Source of the DNA: Gautieria morchelliformis
Lineage: Eukaryota > Basidiomycota > Agaricomycetes > Gomphales > Gomphaceae
Assembly (NCBI GenBank): GCA_015179125.1
Contig: WHVA01000191.1
Coordinates: 1-64,000 of the forward strand
Direction of reading: 5' to 3'
DNA: 64,000 nt
Below, one piece after another: positions 55,451 to 64,000 of this stretch; the stretch's first letter is position 1, and the number at the start of each line of letters is the position of its first letter. The position numbers and the translations under genes were made by a program. The notes beneath the pieces were generated by a model. That model did not search any database and had not been told where the DNA came from. It worked only from the letters and a program-made list of their open reading frames with translations.

Positions 55451-55779
55451 CAGGGCTGTCCACGAGTCAACCTGCAGGTTACCTGGACTTGGACTCACAG
55501 GTTTGACAGCTTCCAGAAGCCAAACTTGGACTTGACCTGAGTTTTTCTGCAGGTTAACTCGGACCCGCAGGTTAAACCTGCGGGTGACTCACGATGACTC
55601 GCCGGATTATTCCGAGCTGACTCACCCCGTGCGAGTGCATGTCACATGACGCGCCTCCTCCCACGGGGACGGCCCTCCTCCAATCTGCACACCTTATGGC
55701 CCTACATAGGTCAATCAGTGGGTAGCAACACCGCCACATTGGTGTGGACTCCACACTGATGTGGCGGCGTTGCTGCCCA

Positions 55780-56150
55780 CTGCCACACTGTGGAGGAACG
55801 GGAATACTCGCAGATCACCTGAGATCTGCGAGTTCTCTCCCGGTTCCCGGTGCGTATTTTTTTTTTTTTATGTTTCAGGTCTTCATTCCACTTTCTAGTA
55901 GTCAAGAAGGTCAATCCGGTGCACCATTGCTCGCAGATATCTGAGATGAGCGTCTTCTCTCCCGGTGCGTTTTTTTTTTTTTTTTTTTGGTTTTTTTTTT
56001 ATGTTTCAGGTCTTCATCAACTTTCTAGTAGTCAAGGAGGTCCAGCCGGTACATCATCGCTCGCAGATACACGAGATGACCGACTTCTCTATTCGTGCGT
56101 CTTTATTTTTATTTTTATTTTTATTTTTTTTCGTGTTTCACGTCTCTATT
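55780..56150 (+). repeat. Tandem 131-bp intron-like units in the hAT leader
   Basis: Three successive units each hold 'ctctcccggtgcgt'-like sequence, a long T tract and 'tgtttcag|gtctt', at tgtttca positions 55871, 56002 and 56134. Between them 'ctttctagtagtcaag' and 'ctcgcagat' are conserved. The third unit is degenerate (cgtgtttcacgtctc). Confidence 0.8.
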
Positions 56151-56200
56151 AAAGAGTCCAAAGCTCAACATGGCCCTTGCCCAAGTGTCCAGCTTCAATG

Positions 56201-59094
56201 CCCACTTCTGCTAAACGAAAACGCACCGAGTCGGCCGATCTCAGCTTGCGTTCTTCCTCTTTGGGTGCCAAGTCCACGACGGGTGCCATCACAGAGGGGT
56301 CCTCGCCACCCAGGCATCCAGCCAAATCCCTGCCCATCGGTGGAAGGTCCAAGGTGGCAAAAGATGCCGCCTTCACGGCAAGGTGGCTGACACAGATGAT
56401 TTGACGATTCGAGGTACGCTCCTTCTTGGTCCGTCTCTCGATCGAGCCCTTCTTTGATTGTCTGCAGCTGCACAGGTCAAAAGCTGGACTTCCAGCTATT
56501 ACAACCATTTCTTGATGCCCCCTGATATTACAACCACTGGAGGCGGCCGGGTTGCTTATGTTTTTCACTGAAAAAGGTATGGTTTCATTTGTACTGATAT
56601 TTGTACTGATATTGATGATGGATCTACATTTTACTATGCAGATTCCCTCAAAAACCTGAACGCGTGATCGCGTGGATGATGGGACGTTGAACCTCAAGCG
56701 GCACGTATTGGCGTGTCAACCTGCTGACTGCCCTGAGTCCACAGCAATGGCAGCGTTCTCACACGGGTCCACCTACGATGTGGCTAGGTTCCGCTACTTG
56801 ATAGCATGTTGGTGTGTGCACCATCATCGCCCATACGCCATTGTGGATGACCAGGAACTGCGTGCAACCTGGGAGATGCTGGATGCACGTGTCACCATAC
56901 CGAGCCAACAGACAGTCTCGCGTGATGTGATAGACATCCATGCGATGTCCATGGCCCATGTGAAGGCTATGCTTCAGGTAAGTGGTCGTTTTCTTGCACA
57001 GGACCTTTCTGATGTGCGCATATATTGGGTAGGGTCACCCGGGTAAGCTTCACATTGGGTTGGACGTCCCCCAACGTGTTTTCTTTCCTCGGGGTTACCA
57101 TTCATGGCGTCTTCGATGGCAAAATGCGGCACCTCCTCTTGGATTTTGTTCGGTAAGTTTATCTCAAGTTTATCTCTTTGTCCACAACATTCCTGAAGAC
57201 ATTCACCTGCCTTTTAGACTATCCGAGGGACACACTGGTGTGTACCTCGCTGAGAAACTATTTGAATCTCTCAAGGGCTATGGGATTCAGAACAAGGTAA
57301 GAATGTAGTTGGATGTTGTCTGGAATCATGTCTAATTCCCTGCATACTTCAGGTTCTGGGACTAGTTGCCGACAATGCAGAGAATAATGCTACAATGGTT
57401 AGGCACTTGGGGACTCTTATGCCTCGCTTTGGAGGTTCGTTGGGTCGTGTGCGATGCTTCGCACACATCATCAATCTCGTGGTCAAGGTATGCCTCTCAT
57501 TCTTATGCAATATTCACCTGCTTAAAATGGCCAGGCTATTTTGTCACCTTTTGCGGTGAAGAAGGTCAATGGGGAGATTTCGATGAGGAGCTGAATATGC
57601 TCCTCGATGGCATCTTCGAAGGGGAGGATGAAGACGACCTCAGTGCAGCTGAGGATGTAGATCCGGACCGCGAGTCTCATGACAACGAAGTCATCGATGC
57701 TGCTGCTAACGAGGATTCCGAGGCTGCTGCGAGCACAGAAGATGACGTTTGTGCCGGACAGCTTTGCCTTGCCAAGGTAGAGTTCTCGTTGCTTAGCTAG
57801 GGTTCCCGGCCTCTCACTGAGGTCATTTTAGCTCAAGGGTTTGACTAAACGAATATTCCACAGTCCAACATTGCGTCAGGACCTGCAAACTCTCTGTGAA
57901 TCACAGGACCCACCAATAGCATATCAAATGGTAATTCGCTCGGTTGAAACACGCTGGAATTCGGTCACTGCAACGATCGAGCGTGCATTATATCTGCGGC
58001 CCGCACTCACAAACCTTTGTGACCTCCCTCGGCACAACAAAACGAAGGGTGTTCGACTGGGGCGCTATCAGCTAGATGACTTGGACTGGCTGATACTTGA
58101 ACAAGTATTCCCCCTTCTCAATGTAGGTGACTCGATCTTGTTATCATACTGATCACTGACATATCGAAGCATTTCTGGAAAGCCACTGACATCTTTCAGC
58201 AGGACAGAGTGCCTTTGTTGCATAGTGTGATTCCATACATGGATAGCCTTAGTGAAGCTCTTGATCGGTTTGCGACAAATGAGGAACTTAATGCAGCCGT
58301 TCGTCTTGCTGCTGCCCGTGGCCGGAGAGTGCTCGATAAGTATTATGGATTAACAGACGAGTCCATATTGTTCTGAATTGCAATGAGTCAGTTCCTTCCA
58401 CTTTTGTCTGCATGTCTTTTGTCTGCATGTCTTCAACCTGTTGTAGTGCTCAATCCCCGGTTCAAACTGATGTATTTCTGACATGCCAAATGGCCAGAGG
58501 AGTGGATCTCCACTGCACTCGAACTTCTTCGGAGTGAATGGCGTGATCACTACAAGCCGGCTCCTGCAGTGGTGTCAGCACCAAGTACGGTGGTACGTAT
58601 TCATGGTTTCTATGTAATACCAGCCTGAAATTAGACCCAGCCATCGTCATACTTTGACTCTGTTAGGAGCTTTGGAGCCAATCACAGTGCTGATGAGCTT
58701 GAAGAGTATCTTGCTGCCCCTCCAATGGCCAGTGTCACTGATCCCATCAACCACTGGTCATTGCTTATCCAGAATGGGAGCTGTCTCGCACAGATGGCCC
58801 TAGACTTCTTATCTATTCCAGGTGAGCTATCTCACACATCCTTACATCCTATTTTGACCATGCCCCTCTAGCAACCTCCACAGATGTTGAACGTGCATTC
58901 AGTAGGGGCCGACTGACTGTATCACGGATGCGTCACTCTCTGAAGGAAGAGTCAACACGTGCCGGAACCGTACTCAGCACATGGCTGTCATACGAAGGAC
59001 TTGTTCCTGAGGAGCATGTTGTAGAGTTGCTGCGTGATAAGAGTAAGCGTGTCAAGAAGGCTGTTGTGCAGAAGGAGGTCATAGTAGTTGAATG
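56201..59094 (+). pseudogene. hAT transposase, BED finger and dimerisation domain, damaged
   Basis: The likely start is MPTSAKRKRTESADLS (56201). BED-finger text follows on separate exons (SSYYNHFLMPPDIT, GGRVAYVFH; NLKRHVLACQP). The catalytic region includes RYLIACWCVHHHRPYAIVDD, GLVADNAENNATM and CFAHIINLVVK. An acidic segment lies at 57565-57760. The hAT dimerisation region closes with DPINHWSLLIQNGS, LDFLSIPATSTDVERAFSRG and TVSRMRHSL (58730-58945). Short introns with gt...ag ends separate these blocks. A tga at 58479-58481 interrupts LMYF/HAKWPEEW, and near 56570 a missing base converts the expected Cys of the finger into a stop. The protein therefore seems inactive. Confidence 0.85.
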
Positions 59095-59307
59095 ACATGT
59101 AAATGACTTATGACATGAATTCTTGGCATTTAAGGCTTGCAGGTCTGCGAGTCACCTGCGGAATTCCAAAGGCCAAACCTGGACCTGGCAGGTATTTAGG
59201 CGCCAGGTAACCTGGACTTGTGGGAGTTGGATCTGCAGGTTAAAATCGCAGGTTGAACTGCGAGTCACCTGCAGGAACCTGGACTCGTGGACAGCCCTGA
59301 TCCTCTA

Positions 59308-59985
59308 AGCTCTCCTGCATACCAAGAATCTGCAGTTGAGCTTTTCAAATACAGGTGATGGCTGAGACACAAGGTTAAGGAAACGTCATGTAAGAGGAGA
59401 GGTCAATGTGCAAGGTACGAAACACCAACATTCGACATGTGGGTGTCAAGTCCTCGTGACAAGGATAGGAGAAAAGAACGTAACTCAGAGTCTCCAAAAC
59501 ATGAAAGAGGTTCTCGTAGGCCCAACAATGTGTCAGAAAGGCGCCCCTCGGTGGATCTTCATATTTTCATGTGTGCCCAGTGCTGGTGGGGTGATATTAT
59601 TTGGCAAGTGCAAATAGACATTCCTCATCATACTCAATGGCATAATCACCCAGGTGTTTTTGTCCCTGCAGCCAGGAGGACCTCCTGGTAATCATTCTCG
59701 CTCCTCATGCGCATGCAGCTCCTCATGCATGCGCAGTCATCAAGTCAAGCGTCAATAATTATTAGTTTATTTTATTAAGTAATTCACGTGGCCGGGCAGC
59801 CGAGGGTGTCGTTTTGCTTCTGCAGCAAACCGAACTGGACGAGCTAGTCCTGGGCAGCTGGAGGGCGTTGGCGTTACTGGGTGCAAGGTCTATAGGCCTG
59901 TGGACCTGGACCACTATGGGCGCTGAAGGAACACTGAGGTCACACCAGTGAGGTCACATGTGCCGCACAATATTCCCCATCCAGG
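59308..59985. other. Region between hAT and the CxC5/CxC6 gene
   Basis: An 84-codon frame at 59437-59691 and its overlapping neighbour are unrecognised. Alternating 'ctcatgcgcatgc' words near 59706-59740 form a small palindromic patch. The 'cagcaaaccgaactgg' motif (59834) also occurs near 49522. Confidence 0.3.
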
Positions 59986-62168
59986 ATGCTGCTGGGCGAC
60001 ATCGTAAAGAAGGCACAATGTTATCCGGAACTGATGGAACATCTCCATTACCAGCAACTTCTCATATATATTCAGCTCATTTCAGCATTGAAGGATTGTA
60101 TATTATATGCTCCACAGGTCTCCAGTGACGTGACTACTCCTCCCACTATGCTTCCCATCGCTATCCATGCCTTTCTGGCCTCTGCACTCTCGCTTGATGA
60201 TCACACTATGAAACTATGCTGGGCTGCCTTCAAGGAATTGGGCTGGTGCACATCAGAACCGCTAAATGTTACCAAGCTTCTTCCACTATTCTTGGACCAT
60301 GGCCTAACTCACAGTCTCGGCATGTGTTGAACTCTGCCCATGTCAAGCATATGACTGACATCACTTCCTTGAGCAGCCCTCTATGAATTCTTTCCCCCCA
60401 TGCATGCCTGCATTGATCCTCAATGTACACATTTTTCTGAGGATCACAATCTTGTTGAGCCTGTTCAACATAAGGCTGTGCTCTACACCCGATAATATGG
60501 TCCCATCCCAGTTTTTACTACATCTCTTTATTGTCGTAGTAAGTCATACCAATTAAGCTATGAATCACGCGATCTGACAATTGCACAGATTGTCACACTT
60601 GTTACTATCCAGATTATTATGTTCATAGTCAAGCAACCTTGTGTACCTATTTTCCAGGTCTTGCAAGGGTCATTCAGTGTTTGAAAAAGGTTTTTATTGA
60701 GAAGGACCCCTGTGAACAGTTCGCCTGTCAAATGGCATGGTAAGGCAATTAATTGAGCAGTATTGATTAGGATGTAGGGATTGCCATACTAAATGTTGCA
60801 CAGGGTATCTTCAACAAACTGTGCATGTATCTACAACCTTGAGCATGAGAATATCGGCAGCATTCAAAGATTACCAATAGACTGGCTGCTTAGCTTTTTA
60901 CTCAACATGGAAAGTGTATCCAATGCATTCTACTTGTACTCACTGTTAGCTGACTGCTATTCTCACAACATCGTGCTCGAGTTACCACATCATACATACA
61001 AGAATGCTGATCGTTTGCACTCAGCCCTTCACACTTGCAACCTTTGGATGGCTGGTACAGGTCAACCAGAATGGAATGATGCATGTGAGCTATGCACCCA
61101 AGTATTCCCTAATATGGATGGCAGACTTGGTGAGTGGAGTTAGATATTATTTGATCTTCAAATGATGATAGGCGGATACAGCGGCGCTGCGTTCAACAGT
61201 GACCGATGGGGTTATGCTAGGCCATCCATGTTGCGCTGTTCATGATTGCCAGGAGCCACTTCTGAATAACTGCCAGACTTTTTGCATGACTGACCAGGGG
61301 CTTGAAAACCAGTGTACTGTGGAGGGCTGTATTACAGCTGTTGAGCCAGGTTCTAGAACATGCGTAGAGCCTGACCAATGTGCACTCAAGGACCATTATA
61401 CAGAACATGGGAAGGCTATGTTCCAGCTCAAGCAACGCCTTGAGAATATCCAGGTCCCTCATGTCCCTGCTAATCTGCAAGACCCAATGATTGAGGACAC
61501 TGATACGATTGTCAAAATGGTAATGAATGATAGCCATTGTGACAGTAAATCAGAAGAGGGCAATCGGAACTCAAGGCACACTTCAGATGGCGTCGCACTC
61601 ACAATGAGCAACTATGTATAGCCTCTTGTGGAATCATTCTGGGTCATGCAACTTTCTATGGCGCCAAGGGACTTAATGGTGTTCGAGTACATTGTCTTTG
61701 TGGTTTGTGGCTTTAAAATATTAACAATGATAGCTATTTTGGAGAGGGTTGTTTCCAACACAAGCCTCACTCCCACAAATCCTTTGGTATGACAACAATT
61801 GTGGCATGCAGGCCATGCTTCTGGCAGACGGTGATCACTACTTTGATAATTGTGCACTGCCGGTAGATGTCTTCCATTTCAAGTCCAAGCACAAAGTACA
61901 GGACATCTTCTGTGGAACATACTGCAATTCCTACCTGTGGACGGACTTAGTAGATGCTAATGGACATTGGCTCTTCAACTCCTCGGCAGCTGAGCAGACC
62001 AATGCATGGTTTGGTGGCTTCCAGGCAATGGTCAGGGATATGTGGGTCGAAAGGTACAACTTTTTCCTCAATGAGATGATTATTCGACGCAATCAGTTCT
62101 TGCATCGTCAACTAAAGCAGCAAGGTGCATCCCCTTATAATATTCCCCATCTGGAGCTGCTTGGGTAG
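59986..62168 (+). pseudogene. CxC5/CxC6 cysteine-cluster protein associated with KDZ transposases, multi-exon
   Basis: The blocks run in the order expected of this basidiomycete family, from recall. N-terminal helices: MLLGDIVKKAQCYPELMEHL and FKELGW. Then LYEFFPPMHACIDPQCTH with SLYCR. Then YYPDYYVHSQATLCTYF (about 60610-60660). SSTNCACIYN follows at about 60810. The CxC cluster VTDGVMLGHPCCAVHDCQEP, YCPTH-like FCMTDQGLENQCTVEGC and GSRTCVEPDQCALKDHY lies at 61199-61410. Last come IASCGIILGHATFYGAKG (about 61620) and VDVFHFKSKHKVQDIF with SSAAEQTNAWFGGFQ (61860-62030), ending at 62168. Frames change between blocks; some changes have gt...ag context and may be introns, but stops remain at about 60500 and 60690. 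Function is unknown; members accompany KDZ transposons. Confidence 0.7.
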
Positions 62169-62334
62169 ATGATTCATCCCAAATACATGTTTGTTCATGC
62201 AGCTGTTTGTATAACAGATCTAACACATATTACCATTGTGCATTTTGACGAATTGCACCTGGGTAAAGCCTGACATCATGTTAAATGAGTTAAACTGACT
62301 CAGGAGACCGCGACGTACCTAATCATCATGAACA
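62169..62334. other. 3' flank of the CxC5/CxC6 gene
   Basis: Short AT-rich sequence without a coding frame. It ends where the first copy of the 101-bp direct repeat begins. Confidence 0.4.
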
Positions 62335-62435
62335 CTCTATGCTTACTCGCTCATGACAAATTGGGTGAGTAAGCAGGATTAGATACTGATGCCGGCGCTC
62401 TTTTGCGCGACCAAGACTTGGACCGTGCTCAAGCC
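62335..62435 (-). repeat. 101-bp direct repeat, outer copy (B2 of a split repeat)
   Basis: Identical to 62740-62840 at 100 of 101 positions (one t/c difference near 62386). It starts 'ctctatgcttactcgctcat' and ends 'ccgtgctcaagcc'. It lies on the 3' side of a tyrosine-recombinase gene, where DIRS/Ngaro-type elements carry B1-A2-B2 repeats. Confidence 0.85.
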
Positions 62436-62739
62436 GGCGCAAGCATATGTACAAATGGAATGGGGGAGAGGGTCAGGGTGGGTGAAAAGAAGAAAAGCTC
62501 GAAGCCTTTATGGCTATCGAGCATGAGATATGTGAGAAGGACGCGATGTCTAACTGTATGAGATAAATACCTATCGAGCGCGAGATATGTGAGAAGGACG
62601 CGAAGAAAGGTAGGCTATGGGAAGTGGGGATTATATAGCGTTCGAACAATAAGAAAGAAATCTGTGGGCCTGTGGAATGTGGATAAGTCACGTGGCTCGT
62701 GTCATAGACCCTGGACAATGCCATGCTTTTGTCCACTCC
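62436..62739 (-). repeat. Spacer between the 101-bp repeats (candidate A2)
   Basis: A 304-bp stretch contains its own 33-bp direct repeat ('gagatatgtgagaaggacgc' at about 62525 and 62583). In an Ngaro layout this would be A2, with a matching A1 at the 5' end of the element, outside the window. Confidence 0.5.
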
Positions 62740-62840
62740 CTCTATGCTTACTCGCTCATGACAAATTGGGTGAGTAAGCAGGATTAGATACCGATGCCGG
62801 CGCTCTTTTGCGCGACCAAGACTTGGACCGTGCTCAAGCC
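62740..62840 (-). repeat. 101-bp direct repeat, inner copy (B1 of a split repeat)
   Basis: Directly abuts the end of the recombinase reading frame (stop at about 62834), so the last codons overlap the repeat. See the outer copy at 62335-62435. Confidence 0.85.
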
Positions 62841-64000
62841 AAAACCGGAGCGAAGCGAAGAGACGGAGGCTCGGGAGGCTGAGCATTGGGGACGGCCCAA
62901 TGGAGGCGCGCGGAGAGGGAGAGCAACCTGTCCTTGTTGGGATCAATGTATAGCTTGTAAGTGTCGCTGCACCATCGACCCAGTTGCTGCAGTTCAAAGT
63001 CGTTAAACCCTGCAGCGGCAGCTGAGGAAGCGCCACCTCTCTGGAAGCTGTGCCCAGCAAACTCGCTCGGGTTAAATCCCAGCTGGGCCAGGTCCTCTCG
63101 CATTCGTTGAATAAGGTCGGTACGAAGCAGGGGTGCGCCATCACGTCCGACAAACAATGGGGACTCAGGGGCCCGCGGGTCTGCCTGGTAGAGTGCCTTC
63201 AGGGTTGTAACAGGACATGTAGGAGCTCCAGGGGCAGCGGAAATGTATAGGCAGACGCCCTTTCGGAAAGGATCAGATTTCGAGGAGGGGATGGATAGGG
63301 AGATATAGTGGGGAGATGCAAAAGATGGCTCGAAACGTACGCAACTGCGAGTAAGGTGAGCTCCCGGGTCAAAGGCCTTGGCGCGGCGCACAGTAAATTC
63401 ACCGCATCGCAGGAAGGCTGGGACTGCCAGGCAGATAGCAGCGATGTAGTTGGTGTCACCAGTTGTGGATGGTGTGGGATGCAGGGAAAGGATCTGGCGA
63501 AGGATGGGGAAGGTAATCGGAAGTTTAGGCTTCCTGTCTTTCTCCCCCATGTACCTCTTAATACCCCGTACCATCCTTTGTAGCAACAGTGACTCGCATG
63601 CGTCGAAGGGGAGGTCGTTGTCGATATGGGCTGAGCGGAGGTGTATGATGTAAGACTTAATTGTTTTGGGCTGCAGAGCACGAGATCCAAGAAAGGCCAC
63701 CCATTCAAGGACTGCAATAGAAGTTGCAGGCAAGACGGCGCCGGAGGGATCCCGGAGGTAAGGGTGAGTATGGACAAAGTCAAAGAACGAGCGCTGGCCT
63801 GTGGTGTAGGTGTTGCAAGTGCTGGAGGCTAGACCATGCCACAGCCAGAAGGCTGCAAGTCTTGAGATGTGAGGGTGCGTCTGATACCAGTGGTCTGATG
63901 GTGGGGCGAGGTGGGCTGCCGGTTTAGATGAGGGGCAGATTCGAACAGGCGGGAGTACATGTAGCGAGAAGCATAGTCAGCGAGCGCATTAGCGGCAGAA
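62834..64000 (-). CDS. Tyrosine recombinase of a DIRS/Ngaro-like retrotransposon, 5' end outside the window
   Basis: The minus frame reads TYTTGQRSFFDFVHTHPYLR, then LEWVAFLGSRALQPKTIKSY (N-terminal SAM-like core-binding part). The catalytic domain has the first Arg in AVPAFLRCGEFT, a Lys-bearing SKSDPFRKG strand, GHSFQRGGAS (His and Arg of the second box), QQLGRWCSD (Trp/His position) and the nucleophile region TYKLYI. Upstream, SAANALADYASRYMYSRLFE looks like the end of the preceding RNase H region. A one-base frame change near 63862 separates that part from the recombinase. The recombinase would join circular DNA intermediates to the genome without target duplication. Family confidence is high; whether the frame change is a lesion or a sequencing error is open. 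Confidence 0.85.

Larger units (their letters stand above)
55451..59299 (+). mobile_element. hAT DNA transposon, 3849 bp, with 8-bp target duplication
   Basis: The terminal inverted repeats are exact over 18 bp (CAGGGCTGTCCACGAGTC and its complement). ATCCTCTA is duplicated at 55443-55450 and 59300-59307. Subterminal 'caggttacctgg'-type words recur near both ends. The interior carries a multi-exon transposase on the plus strand. A derivative MITE sits at 22267-22955. Confidence 0.96.

Noticed and set aside
55744-56390. Phe-rich open frames at the start of the hAT element
   Set aside because: They translate T-tracts inside intron-like units; no protein homology until the frame beginning at 56201.

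Overview
The window is fungal nuclear DNA, most likely from a basidiomycete of the Agaricomycetes. Three things point there: very short spliceosomal introns (47 and 53 bp) in the one convincing host gene, retroelement proteins of the type found in mushroom-forming fungi, and a CxC5/CxC6 (KDZ-transposase-associated) protein. I cannot name the species. Everything below was read by eye without database searches.

Layout. Positions 1-23803 are a densely nested transposon graveyard. A Ty3/gypsy element on the minus strand (RNase H, RT, protease, gag zinc knuckle) has been hit by a second gypsy element (left edge), a tRNA-headed SINE-like unit (3029-3733) and solo LTRs B, C and D. Next comes one arm of a large inverted repeat (7782-10158). 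Its partner lies at 18488-20812, and the roughly 8.3 kb between them holds a broken DIRS-like reverse transcriptase, a fragment of what looks like a host gene, a gypsy chromodomain end, LTR B copies and a copia 3' end. A second copy of the DIRS-RT plus chromodomain cassette follows at 20860-23803, with a non-autonomous hAT element (22267-22955) inside it.

Positions 23804-38330 are GC-rich, mostly single-copy host DNA. It carries one good three-exon gene (27999-30483, 794 aa, disordered and acidic, function unknown) and a candidate two-exon small secreted protein on the minus strand (37182-37527). Positions 38341-43020 are again nested LTRs (B, C, A) and a gypsy gag start. Positions 43021-49569 hold small repeats, a hAT-like MITE, a strong hairpin and no recognisable gene.

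Positions 49570-55117 are a nearly full-length but dead Ty1/copia element whose 3' LTR contains a solo LTR A. Positions 55451-59299 are a hAT transposon with perfect termini and an 8-bp target duplication, but a damaged transposase. A CxC5/CxC6 KDZ-associated gene (59986-62168) follows. The right edge holds the tyrosine recombinase and split direct repeats of a DIRS/Ngaro-like retrotransposon on the minus strand.

The main theme is repeated nesting. At least nine insertions still have readable target duplications: LTR A (two), B (two), C (two exact plus one with a mismatch), D, E, a copia solo LTR, the hAT element and its MITE. This allows a relative chronology. Nothing resembles a bacterial operon, CRISPR array or virus. 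The most unusual items are an LTR with 15 Gcn4/AP-1-type TGACTCA boxes, tandem intron-like units in the hAT leader, the split-repeat tyrosine-recombinase element, and the 8-kb-loop inverted repeat.
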